Positions 45,718 through 54,227 of a DNA stretch of 64,000 nt are shown here, one piece after another. Position 1 is the first letter of the stretch; the number at the start of each line of letters is the position of its first letter. The translations under genes were made by a program, and so were the position numbers. The notes under the pieces are model-generated. The model did not search any database, was not told where the DNA came from, and saw only the letters and a program-made list of their open reading frames with translations. Origin of the DNA: Polyangia bacterium (lineage in GTDB: Bacteria; Myxococcota_A; Polyangia; Nannocystales; Nannocystaceae); the NCBI GenBank assembly GCA_030430565.1, contig JAUIKS010000011.1:241494-305493 (forward strand). The letters are read 5' to 3'.

Positions 45718-46982
45718 TCGAGCTCCCGGCGGCGGCCTACCCCGCGCTCGTCGCCGCGGTGTGGAGCGCCTGCCTCGCGGGCGCCGCCGTGACCGCTGGT
45801 CTGCGCGCCCGCGCCCGCGACATGGCGCTCCGCCGCGCCGCCGCGTCCTTGCCGAGCGAGCCCGCCCGCGCGCTGCTCGTGCGTCCCTGCGCCGGCGCCG
45901 ACCCAGATCTGCAGCGCGCGCTGCGATCGACCGGAGCGCTCGCGCGTGAGCTCGCCGCGCTCGCGCCCGCGCTCCAGCTGACGATCCGCTTCGCGGTCGC
46001 CCACGAGGAAGATCCCGCGACCCCGATCGCGCGCGCCGTCGCCGACGAGCTGCGCGCCGCCGGTCTCGACGCCGCGCTCGAGCACACCCGCGCGCCGGGG
46101 CCCAACTACAAGATCGGTCAGCTCGCCGCGGTGGTTGACGCGCGCGTCAGCGACTTCGACGTCATCATCAACGCCGACGCCGACGTCGAGCTCGCCGCGC
46201 TCGCGCCGGCCTTCGCGGGGCTGCTCCGCCCGCTGCTCTCCGACGACGACGAGCCGCGCGTCGGCGCGACCTGGATGCCGCCGAGCGAACGCCTCGAGCG
46301 CCGGCCCGAGACCCTCGGCGATCGGGCCTCGGCGGCGCTGCTCTCCGGCTCGCTGCACGCCTTCCCGCTGCTCGCCGGCCTCGACCCGGACGGCCTCGTC
46401 GGCAAGCTGTTCGCCGTGCGCGGCGCGGCGCTGGACCGCGTCGGCGACTTCGCGGCGCTGGCTCGTCATCTCGGCGAGGACATGGAACTCGCCCAGCGCG
46501 TGCGCGCGGCCGGCTACCGCGTCACGAGCGTGGCGGGCGTCGCCCCCTCGCTCGCGCGCGGGCGCAGCCGCGGCGCGGTGATCGCCCGCTACGCGCGCTG
46601 GCTGATGGTGATCCGCGCGCAGCGACCTGCTCTTTTAGTCAGCTACCCGCTGGTCCTCGCCGCGACGCCGCTGATCCTCCTGCTCGCGCTCAGCAGCCTG
46701 GCGCTCGGCGCCCCCGGCCCCGCGCTCGCGGCCGCCGGCTTCGCGCTCGCGGTCCGGGTCGCGATCGCGCTGCTCGCCGCGCGCGTCGCCGGTCGCCCGC
46801 GCCGCGGCCCGCTCCGCGCCCTGCTCGCGGCCGCCGTCGACGCGCCGCTCGCCGACGCGCTGCTGTGGGCCGCGTTCTTCAAGGCCCTCGGGCCGCGCGA
46901 GGTCGAGTGGCGCGGCCGCACCCTGCGGATCGGCGCGTCCGGTGTGCTCGAGTCCTCTCCGCGCGGGTCCGAGCGCGCCTGA
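45714..46982 (+). CDS. GT2/GT21-type glycosyltransferase of the carotenoid cluster
   Basis: A 422-residue membrane-bound glycosyltransferase. An N-terminal hydrophobic helix (YPALVAAVWSACLAGAAVTAG) precedes the catalytic domain with ALLVRPCAGADPDL, the DxD-type NADADVE, LGEDMELAQRV (general-base Asp) and the RYARW motif, then three or so C-terminal helices (LVSYPLVLAATPLILLLALSSLALG...). This is the layout of ceramide glucosyltransferase-like GT21 enzymes. Coupled to crtC by a 4-nt overlap, it most likely glycosylates the 1'-hydroxyl made by CrtC, as CruC does in green sulfur bacteria. The sugar donor is unknown. Confidence 0.78.
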   Translation: MIELPAAAYPALVAAVWSACLAGAAVTAGLRARARDMALRRAAASLPSEPARALLVRPCAGADPDLQRALRSTGALARELAALAPALQLTIRFAVAHEEDPATPIARAVADELRAAGLDAALEHTRAPGPNYKIGQLAAVVDARVSDFDVIINADADVELAALAPAFAGLLRPLLSDDDEPRVGATWMPPSERLERRPETLGDRASAALLSGSLHAFPLLAGLDPDGLVGKLFAVRGAALDRVGDFAALARHLGEDMELAQRVRAAGYRVTSVAGVAPSLARGRSRGAVIARYARWLMVIRAQRPALLVSYPLVLAATPLILLLALSSLALGAPGPALAAAGFALAVRVAIALLAARVAGRPRRGPLRALLAAAVDAPLADALLWAAFFKALGPREVEWRGRTLRIGASGVLESSPRGSERA

Positions 46983-47058
46983 CGAGCGCCGCGGCGGAGC
47001 AGTGATTCATGGCGGCACGCGACGTGCATACTCTACAGCGCGTCCCGAGAGGAGATTT

Positions 47059-49533
47059 ATGCACCACCGCGCGCGCCCGCTACGTCCCGGACGACATGTC
47101 CTAAGTATCAGCTGTCCCCTCGTCGCGCTCGCGGCCCTCGCCACCGTCAACGCGCGGCCGGCGAGCGCCAACGAAGATCCCGCCTCGAGCCACCCGAGCG
47201 CGCAGTCGCCCCACGGCAACGACCGCTTCGGCGCCGCGATCGCGCTCGAGGGCGACCGTCTCCTGATCGGCGCGCTCGGTGCCAACGACGTTGGCTTCGA
47301 CGCCGGCGCCGTGCACGTCTACGAGCGCAGGCGCGACCAGTGGCGACGGACGCAGACGATCTACGCCCCGACCCCAGCGCCGCTGCGCTACTTCGGCGCC
47401 GCGATCGCGCTCGCGGGGGATCACGCGCTGATCCTCGACTACCAGACCCGCCCCTACACCGGCTGGCCGCGCGGCCGCGGTCAGCTCGACCTCTTCGAGG
47501 CGCGTGGGAGCACATGGGAGCCGGTCGGGCTGCTCGGGCCGGGTGAGGGTCTCGCGGAGGATGAGTACGTCACGAGCGTCGCTGTCGACGGCGACCGAGC
47601 CGCGCTCACGATTGGGCCGACGCACGAGATTATGATCCTCGACTGGAGCGGCGACGCGTGGGACCAGACCGTCCGGCTCGCGCCCTGGGAGGAAGACGAC
47701 GACTTCAGCGGAGACAGCATCGCGCTCGCCGGCGATCACCTGCTCGTCGGCGGTGGATTCTCGGCGGCCGCGCTGACGCGCGCCGGCGCGGGCTGGGAGC
47801 GCGTCGCCACGCTGCGCGCCGAGGAGAGCCGCGGCTACACCCGCGTCGACCTCGACGACGCGCGCGCGCTCGTCGGCGACCGCGTGTTTCGAATCAACGC
47901 GGGCGGAGAGTGGATCATCGAGGCGGACCTGCTCGGCCCGCAGCCGCTGGACCCCTCGCCCGGCCCGCACGAGTACCTGGCGGGATCCCTCGACGACGAG
48001 CGCGTGGTCCTGCACCGCAACAGCGAATTCTTCGTGTACACGCGCGAGGGCGACAGCTGGCGCGAGGAGGGTCGCTTTGAGCGGCCGCAGCCCGACACCG
48101 AGAACCAGTGGGAGCTGGCGTCATCCGATCCGGCGGTCGCGCTGGACGGTGAGACGATCGTCGTCGGATCGCCCGACGACTGCTTCGTGGCCACCGAGGC
48201 CGGCGTCGCCCACGTGTTCACAAGCGAGGCCGGCTGGTCGCGCGTGACCACGCTGTACCCCAACGACGAAGTCGAGCGCGGCGGGTGCAGCGTCGCGCCA
48301 CCCGGCGAGCGCGGGCTCCCGGCCTTGGCCCTGCTCGCGCTCGCGCTCGTGGGTCGCCGACGACGACGCCGACGACGACGAGCGCGTCCAAGGCCGCTCA
48401 CGCCGCTCGCCGCGGCCTCGCTGCTCGCGCTCTGCGTCATGATCGCGAACACGCTCTCGCTCCTCGCCCCGGCGCCCGCGGAGGCCTGCAGCGTCGCCTA
48501 CGACCCGGCGGTCTACATCGACGAGGAATCGACGCGGGCGCAGCTCGAGGCCGGCCCCCTGCCGACCGACGGCGTGCTCGCGCTGACCGTTCACGTCTTC
48601 GACCACGAGTCGCTCGCGCTTGCGCAGGACGCCCTGACGGTCGTCGTCCGCGACGGCGACACCCCGGTCCCGGGCACGATCGAGCTCCACGAGCTGGCCC
48701 ACGACCCGAGCAGCGGCACATACTGGCGCGGCGCGCTCGCGATCTGGCGACCCGAGCAGCCGCTCGCGGCGAACCACACCTACACGCTCGAGAGCAACGA
48801 GCCCTACGAGGACTACTCCGGCGCCGGGGCGCCCTTCACCGCGACCTTCACGACCGGCGCCGGCCCGCACGCGCCGCTCGGCGAGCTGAGCGCGACGCTG
48901 CGGCCGACCACCGCTGATGTCGAGGTGCTCGAGGAGGCATGTTGCGATCACTCGAGCTCGAGCTGCGGCTACGCGTACGCCTGCGAGTGGTCGAGCATGC
49001 GTACGGCGCCGGCGCTCGAGCTCGACATCTCGCTCACGGGCGGCGAGCCCTCGCTCGGGCGCGTCTGGGCTGTCCGCGTCGACCCGAGCGGCGAGCTGCT
49101 GCCCCCGGACGATCCGCTGTCGGGAGGGCCTGCGCCGATCTCCGAGGAGCTCTGGCTCTCCTTCTCCGCGCCGCCGCTCGGCCGCGGTCGCCAGGTCGTC
49201 GTGTTCCCGGACGCGCAGGACGAATACTGCGTGGTGCTCGGCGCGACGAGCCTCATCGACGGCGAGACGATCACGAGCGCGCCGCAGTGCGCCCCGCGCT
49301 CGAGCGAGAGCGAGCCTGGCGAGCGCGAGCGCGGCCCCGAGGAGCTCGCCGAGCTGCTCGCCGGCTCCTGGGGCTGCAGCTCCGCGCCGGTCTACAAGAG
49401 CACCGGCGCGCCGCTGTTCCCGACGGAGGAAGAGCCCGCCGGCTGCCGCGTCACGCAGACCCCGCGCGGGCTGAGCGGATGGACGCTGCTGCTGCTCCTC
49501 CTCCCGCTTCCGCTCCTGCGCCGGCGTCGCTGA
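47059..49533 (+). CDS. secreted protein with internal and terminal MYXO-CTERM-type tails (two proteins in one frame)
   Basis: An 824-residue frame that reads like two proteins joined. Part one (about 1-445) has a signal peptide, FG-GAP-like repeats of a beta-propeller (FGAAIALEGDRLLIGALGAND, FSGDSIALAGDHLLVGGG) and then a MYXO-CTERM-like end: GGCSVAPPGERGLPALALL, a hydrophobic stretch and a run of nine Arg. Part two (about 446-824) starts with its own signal-like segment (AAASLLALCVMIANTLSLL, with EACSV), a beta-rich domain and a second end QTPRGLSGWTLLLLL + RRRR. No stop separates them. ATG 47059 has GAGAGGAG upstream. See the finding on a lost stop codon. Confidence 0.7.
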   Translation: MHHRARPLRPGRHVLSISCPLVALAALATVNARPASANEDPASSHPSAQSPHGNDRFGAAIALEGDRLLIGALGANDVGFDAGAVHVYERRRDQWRRTQTIYAPTPAPLRYFGAAIALAGDHALILDYQTRPYTGWPRGRGQLDLFEARGSTWEPVGLLGPGEGLAEDEYVTSVAVDGDRAALTIGPTHEIMILDWSGDAWDQTVRLAPWEEDDDFSGDSIALAGDHLLVGGGFSAAALTRAGAGWERVATLRAEESRGYTRVDLDDARALVGDRVFRINAGGEWIIEADLLGPQPLDPSPGPHEYLAGSLDDERVVLHRNSEFFVYTREGDSWREEGRFERPQPDTENQWELASSDPAVALDGETIVVGSPDDCFVATEAGVAHVFTSEAGWSRVTTLYPNDEVERGGCSVAPPGERGLPALALLALALVGRRRRRRRRRARPRPLTPLAAASLLALCVMIANTLSLLAPAPAEACSVAYDPAVYIDEESTRAQLEAGPLPTDGVLALTVHVFDHESLALAQDALTVVVRDGDTPVPGTIELHELAHDPSSGTYWRGALAIWRPEQPLAANHTYTLESNEPYEDYSGAGAPFTATFTTGAGPHAPLGELSATLRPTTADVEVLEEACCDHSSSSCGYAYACEWSSMRTAPALELDISLTGGEPSLGRVWAVRVDPSGELLPPDDPLSGGPAPISEELWLSFSAPPLGRGRQVVVFPDAQDEYCVVLGATSLIDGETITSAPQCAPRSSESEPGERERGPEELAELLAGSWGCSSAPVYKSTGAPLFPTEEEPAGCRVTQTPRGLSGWTLLLLLLPLPLLRRRR

Positions 49534-49558
49534 CGTCGCCGACGACGTGCCTTAACAG

Positions 49559-50380
49559 TCAGCCAACAGAATCACTCGCCGCGCGCCCTTCGGCTGGCGG
49601 CAGCGCGCGCGTCTCCTCGGCGGCCGGCGGCCGCGACCGCGGCAGCCCGCGGGGGCGCGTGATGGCGCCGAGCAGCCGCGTGGCGAGGCGGTCGAGCGCG
49701 CCGGGGCCACGCCGATGAACGCGAGAAAATCCGGCGCGCGCGGGGTGCTCACACGCGCCGTCGATCCGCGCGAGCGCGTCCTGAACCGCGCGCTCCTGCT
49801 GCGCGCGCGCCTCCTCGACGGCGCGCCCGCGCGTGTAAGCGATCGCCTCGCCGATCGAGATCAGCAGGCGCGGGCGCTCCTCGCCCAGAAACAGGTAGCG
49901 GATCCCGACCGGGACCACCGGCGCCCGGGACAGGCGCGCGACCACGGCGGCGCCGCGCTCAAAGCTCAGCGCCTCGCCGGGCGGTCGCTCCTGTCCCTGG
50001 GGAAAGATCCAGAGGACGCGCCCCTCGCGGCCGCGCAGCAGCGTCGCGGCGTATCGGACCACCGCCGCGCCGTCGCCCGGGTCCTCGCGATCGAAGCCGA
50101 AGGCGCCGCCGCGGAGAAAGAACGGATGCTCTAAAAGGCCCTCGGCGCCCATCAGGCAGTAGACGTCGCGCCGGAGCAGCCGGCGGCTGACGTACAGCAC
50201 CACCATGCCGTCCCACCACGCGCTGTGGTTGGCGACGACCACCGCTGAGCCCCCCGTCGAGGCCGCGGCCAGGCGCTCGAGGCCCTCGACCCAGACCTCG
50301 CCGAAGGTCGCGGCGATCCGGCGCTCGGCCTGGCGCGCGATCCAAGCTTCGAACCACCGCCACTTGGCGGTCGGGATCAC
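49559..50380 (-). CDS. PlsC-type acyltransferase of the carotenoid cluster
   Basis: A 273-residue glycerolipid-type acyltransferase. The catalytic pair is NHSAWWDG (H-x4-D), and IFPQGQERP is motif III (FPEG variant). There is no clear membrane helix, but a hydrophobic region binds acyl donors in this family. The GTG start at 50380 overlaps the crtB stop, so it is the last gene of the crtI-crtB-plsC operon. CruD, the acyltransferase of chlorobactene glucoside ester synthesis, belongs to this superfamily, so it probably acylates the carotenoid glycoside. Confidence 0.82.
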   Translation of the reverse strand: MIPTAKWRWFEAWIARQAERRIAATFGEVWVEGLERLAAASTGGSAVVVANHSAWWDGMVVLYVSRRLLRRDVYCLMGAEGLLEHPFFLRGGAFGFDREDPGDGAAVVRYAATLLRGREGRVLWIFPQGQERPPGEALSFERGAAVVARLSRAPVVPVGIRYLFLGEERPRLLISIGEAIAYTRGRAVEEARAQQERAVQDALARIDGACEHPARAGFSRVHRRGPGALDRLATRLLGAITRPRGLPRSRPPAAEETRALPPAEGRAASDSVG

Positions 50381-51384
50381 CCGCGATCCTCGAGCGGCCT
50401 CGGCGGGGGCGTGACCGCGTCGATCAAGAACTGACACTCGGGCGCCGCTGGCAGCGTCGCCGCGGGACCTGGCCGATGGGACCTGCGCGAGCGCCACAGC
50501 GCGCGCAGCAGCAGCTGGAGCTTGCGGGCCTTGCTCGTGAAGGCGCGGCCGGAGACCGAGTCAAAGTCGCGCGCGCGGATCACCCGGCCGATGTCGGCGT
50601 AGATCAGCCGCGCCGCCCAGATCGCGGCCCGACAGTCCTGCGGCAGCCCGGCGATGCCGGCCTCGGCGCGCGCGTAGAACACGTCCGCGTTGCTCAGCAG
50701 GCGCTCGACGACCCGCCCGAGGCGATGCTCGAAGCGCGGCGCGGCGACGAGCGCGTCAGGGTCCACGCCTTCGAACTCGAGCCACGCGCGCGGCAGGTAG
50801 ACCCGGCCGTTGCGCGCGTCCTCGCCGACATCGCGGGCGATGTTGGTGAGCTGCATGGCGACGCCGAGATCACAGGCGCGGGCGAGGACATCGCGATCGC
50901 GCACGCCCATCAACACCGTCATCACCACGCCGACCGCCGCGGCGACCCGCGCCGAGTAGGCGATCACGTCGCTGCGGCGCCCGTAGACGCGGCCCGCAGC
51001 GTCCCATGAAAAACCCTCGATCAGCGCCCACGGCAGCGCGCGCGGGACCTCGTGGACGCGCACCACCTCGGCGAAGGCGCGATCGACCGGGTCGTCGTCG
51101 GGGCGCCCTTGGTAAATCCGGTCGAGGCGACGCGAGAGCTGCTCGACCGCGCGAGCCGGATCGTCCGAGAGATCCACGGCGTCGTCGGCGACGCGACAGA
51201 ACGCGTAGAACACGGTCGCCGGCACGCGCGCGCGCGCGGGCAATAACAGCGACGCCGCTGAGAAACTCTTCGACCCGCGCCTCAGCAGCCCGCGGCAGAC
51301 CGCGAGGTCCCCGTCGCTGACGCGGGCCGGCGCCGCCGGCAGCCTCAGCTCGGGGATCGAGAGCGCGAGGCCGTCAGGCGGCAT
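50377..51384 (-). CDS. crtB: phytoene synthase
   Basis: A 335-residue squalene/phytoene synthase. The first Asp motif is FYAFCRVADDAVD, the second is NIARDVGEDARNGRVYLP, and the family motif LTNIARDVGEDAR is intact. It joins two GGPP into phytoene. ATG 51384 has GGAGG upstream and starts 11 nt before the crtI stop, so the two are coupled. The stop overlaps the PlsC start. Confidence 0.95.
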   Translation of the reverse strand: MPPDGLALSIPELRLPAAPARVSDGDLAVCRGLLRRGSKSFSAASLLLPARARVPATVFYAFCRVADDAVDLSDDPARAVEQLSRRLDRIYQGRPDDDPVDRAFAEVVRVHEVPRALPWALIEGFSWDAAGRVYGRRSDVIAYSARVAAAVGVVMTVLMGVRDRDVLARACDLGVAMQLTNIARDVGEDARNGRVYLPRAWLEFEGVDPDALVAAPRFEHRLGRVVERLLSNADVFYARAEAGIAGLPQDCRAAIWAARLIYADIGRVIRARDFDSVSGRAFTSKARKLQLLLRALWRSRRSHRPGPAATLPAAPECQFLIDAVTPPPRPLEDRG

Positions 51385-52960
51385 GGTTGTGGTTTCCTCC
51401 TGCGTGACCACCTGCGCTCGAGGATAGATCACCGCCGTCGCGCGGGGCGCGTGCGTCGGGGATCAGGCGATCGAGCACCTTCGCCGAGGACAGCACCCCC
51501 GGGACGCCCGCGCCCGGGTGCGTGCCCGCGCCGACGAGGTAGAGGCCGTCGATGTCCTCGCTCATGTTGTGGGGCCGGAAGTACGCGCTCTGCAGCAGCA
51601 CGGGCTCCATGCCGAAGGCCGCGCCCTTGACCGAGAGCAGGTCCTGCCGGAAGCCGCGCGGCGTGAGCATGTGGGAGCTGACGATGTTCTGCTCGAGATC
51701 CGGCATCACCGTGTCGGACAGGTACGCCATGATCTTGCGCCGGTAGGGCTCGGCCTGCTCGCGCCAGTCGACGCCGCTGTCGAGGTGCGGCACGGGCGAG
51801 AGCACGTAGAAGGCGTCGCAGCCCTCGGGCGCGAGGCTCGGGTCGGTCATCGTCGGCCGGTGCAGGTAGAGGCTGAAGTCGCGCGCGAGCTTCTTGTTGG
51901 TGAAGATGTCGTCGAGCAGCGGCTTGTAGCGCGGCCCGAGCATGATCGTGTGGTGCTTGACGTCGTCGTACGTGCGCTTGGTGCCGAAGTACCAGACGAA
52001 CAGGCTCATCGAGTAGCGCGCGCGATCGACCTTCTGGTCGGTCCAGCGGCGGCGGTGCTCGGGCTTGAGCAGGTGCTTATAGGTCCAGGCCGAGTCGGCG
52101 TTGGAGATCACCAAGTCCGCCTTGATCCGCTCGCCGCTCGCCAGCTCCACGCCGGTCGCTCGCCGCCCGTTGCTCGTGTCGACGAGGATCTGGCTGACCT
52201 CGGTGTTGAGCTTCACCTCGCCGCCCTGGCCCTCGATCAGCGTGACGAGCCCGCGGACCAGCGCCCCGGTCCCGCCCATCGGGAACCACACGCCCCACTT
52301 GCGCTCGAGGTAGGCGATCAGCGTGTAGATCGACGTGGTCTCGAACGGGTTCCCGCCGACCAGCAGCGGGTGAAAGCTGAACACCTGGCGCAGGCGCTCG
52401 TCCTTGATGTACTTCGAGACCAGCCCGTAGACCGTGCGGTAGCTCTTGAGGCGGATCATGTCGGGGACGATGCGCGCCATGTCGCGCCACGAGCTGAACG
52501 GCTCGTAGGACAGGCGCTCGAAGCCGACCTGGAAGATCCGCCGGCTCATCTCATAAAAGCGCTTGTAGCCGTCGACGTCGCCCTCGTTGAACTTCGCGAC
52601 CTCGCGCTCCATCGCCGCGGCGTCGCCGTTGTAGTCGAACACCGCGCCGTCGTGGAACCGGATCCGGTAGAACGGGTCAACCGGCCGAAGGTCGATATCG
52701 TCCGCGAGCGTGCGCCCGCACAGCTCCCACAGCTCCTCGAACAGAAACGGCGCCGTGATGACCGTCGGGCCGCCGTCGAAGGTGAAGCCGTCCTGCCGGT
52801 ACACATACGCGCGCCCGCCGGGCTGGTCGCGTCGCTCGAGGACCGTGACCCGATACCCCCGCGCCCCCAGCCGAATAGCGGCGGCGAGGCCGCCGAATCC
52901 GCTGCCGATCACGACGGCGTGGGGCCGCCCGGGAGAAGAACCGTGAGAGGTGTCTTGCAT
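51374..52960 (-). CDS. crtI: phytoene desaturase
   Basis: A 528-residue FAD enzyme: VVIGSGFGGLAAAIRLGARG, GFTFDGGPTVITAPFLFEELW, and near the end GLYLVGAGTHPGAGVPGVLSSA, the family C-terminal signature. It introduces double bases of conjugation from phytoene to lycopene. Start at ATG 52960 (ATG 52984 and an upstream frame are alternatives, none with a strong ribosome site). It is first in a minus-strand operon with crtB and plsC and divergent from carH. Confidence 0.94.
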   Translation of the reverse strand: MQDTSHGSSPGRPHAVVIGSGFGGLAAAIRLGARGYRVTVLERRDQPGGRAYVYRQDGFTFDGGPTVITAPFLFEELWELCGRTLADDIDLRPVDPFYRIRFHDGAVFDYNGDAAAMEREVAKFNEGDVDGYKRFYEMSRRIFQVGFERLSYEPFSSWRDMARIVPDMIRLKSYRTVYGLVSKYIKDERLRQVFSFHPLLVGGNPFETTSIYTLIAYLERKWGVWFPMGGTGALVRGLVTLIEGQGGEVKLNTEVSQILVDTSNGRRATGVELASGERIKADLVISNADSAWTYKHLLKPEHRRRWTDQKVDRARYSMSLFVWYFGTKRTYDDVKHHTIMLGPRYKPLLDDIFTNKKLARDFSLYLHRPTMTDPSLAPEGCDAFYVLSPVPHLDSGVDWREQAEPYRRKIMAYLSDTVMPDLEQNIVSSHMLTPRGFRQDLLSVKGAAFGMEPVLLQSAYFRPHNMSEDIDGLYLVGAGTHPGAGVPGVLSSAKVLDRLIPDARAPRDGGDLSSSAGGHAGGNHNHAA

Positions 52961-53045
52961 AGACTCTGCATAATCTGAAGACATCGATTTGACAATCCTT
53001 ATCCAGCGTGCTTTCGTGTAGCTGTTCCGACGGGAGATATGCCTC
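52961..53045. promoter_or_regulatory. crtI/carH divergent promoter region with a TTGACAA element
   Basis: 85 bp of less GC-rich DNA between the crtI and carH starts. TTGACAA at 52989-52995 is identical to one arm of the dyad at 43166 and can serve as half-site or -35 box. No second arm is clear here. It fits self-control of the photoreceptor and control of crtI. Confidence 0.5.
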
Positions 53046-54152
53046 GTGGCGAGCAAAACCGGCAAATACAGGATCCAGGCGGTGTCAGAGATGACCCGGA
53101 TCCCGGCCGCGACCCTGCGCGCCTGGGAGCGCCGCTACGGCATCCCCTCACCGCATCGCACCGCCTCATCGTACCGACTCTACAGCGACCACGACATCGA
53201 GCAGATCCGCGAGATGCAGTCGCTGTGCGCCGACGGCATGTCGCCCTCCGACGCCGCGCGCCGACTGAGCGAATCCAGCGCGGCCAACGAGCCTGTCCCG
53301 ACCCTCGAGCGCATCGATCCCTACGCGCGGGCGCGCGACGCGGTCGTGTCCGCGACCCTTCAGTTCGACCCTGACGCGGTGGAGCGCGCGGTCCAGCGCG
53401 CGCTCCACCTCGGCTCGGCGACGACCGTCTTCGACCGCGTGCTCGGCCCGGCGCTGCGCGTCATCGGCGAGCGCTGGTACGCCGGCGAGCTGTCCACCGG
53501 GCAAGAGCACATGGCCTCGGAGATCATCGGCAACGCGCTGCGCAACACCCTGCGCCTGGTGCAGCCGCCCAGCGACGCGCGCAAGGCCGTGCTCGCCTGC
53601 TTCGCCGACGAGACCCACGAGCTGCCGCTCATCGGCATCGCGCTGCGTCTCTCGGGCTGGGGTTTTCGCACCATCATCCTCGGCGCCCGCACCCCGCCCT
53701 CGGCCCTCCGCCACGCGCTCCAGGAGCTGCGCCCTGAGCTCGCCGGCCTGTCCGTGACGATCGCGCCGCCGCCCCACGAGGCGCGCCCGCTGGTCGAGAA
53801 CTACGCGTCCGCGTGCCGCGACACGCCCTGGATCGTCGGCGGCGGCGGAGCCGAGAGCATCCGCGAGCAGCTCGAGCAGCACGGCGCGCTCGTGCTCTCC
53901 AACGATCCGCCCACCGAGACCGCCAGCAAGATGAAGGCCGCGGTCGAGCGCTTCATCGCGGACTTCTCGAGCGCGAAGATGCCGAAGATCGCGACGCGTA
54001 AAAAGAGCAAGAGCGCCGGCAAGAGCGCCGGCAAGAGCAAACGCGGCCGCAAGAGCGCCGGGCGAAAGCGCAAAAAAGCCGCCGCGGAGACGGCCGGGGA
54101 GCTCAGCGCGGCGGAGGCGAAGAAACAGCTCAGCAGCGCGGGCGAGCGTTGA
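53046..54152 (+). CDS. CarH/CarA-type B12-dependent MerR-family photoreceptor repressor with basic tail
   Basis: A 368-residue regulator. MerR DNA-binding domain (about 8-75: IQAVSEMTRIPAATLRAWERRYG), then the helical B12 cap with W144-x9-E154-H155 (WYAGELSTGQEH), and a B12 Rossmann domain with H191 (ETHELP) as the lower cobalt ligand. W-x9-EH and the His are the residues known in CarH to bind and sense adenosyl-B12 and light. The C-terminal about 50 residues (319-347, KKSKSAGKSAGKSKRGRK...) are Lys/Ser/Ala/Gly-rich, like histone H1, not part of normal CarH. GTG start 53046. It is one of two homologues here, the other at 55043, as CarA and CarH are paired in Myxococcus. Confidence 0.9.
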   Translation: MASKTGKYRIQAVSEMTRIPAATLRAWERRYGIPSPHRTASSYRLYSDHDIEQIREMQSLCADGMSPSDAARRLSESSAANEPVPTLERIDPYARARDAVVSATLQFDPDAVERAVQRALHLGSATTVFDRVLGPALRVIGERWYAGELSTGQEHMASEIIGNALRNTLRLVQPPSDARKAVLACFADETHELPLIGIALRLSGWGFRTIILGARTPPSALRHALQELRPELAGLSVTIAPPPHEARPLVENYASACRDTPWIVGGGGAESIREQLEQHGALVLSNDPPTETASKMKAAVERFIADFSSAKMPKIATRKKSKSAGKSAGKSKRGRKSAGRKRKKAAAETAGELSAAEAKKQLSSAGER

Positions 54153-54177
54153 ACACCGACCGGGAGCGCGCCGTCTG

Positions 54178-54209
54178 ATGATTGTCTAGCGATCGCCGCG
54201 CGCAATCAT
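54178..54209. promoter_or_regulatory. inverted repeat before the secreted-protein gene
   Basis: ATGATTG (54178-54184) and CAATCAT (54203-54209), perfect 7-bp arms with an 18-bp spacer, end 19 bp before the ATG at 54228. It could be an operator or a weak terminator of the upstream regulator gene. Confidence 0.4.
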
Positions 54210-54227
54210 TATCCTCCCCGGTACTCC

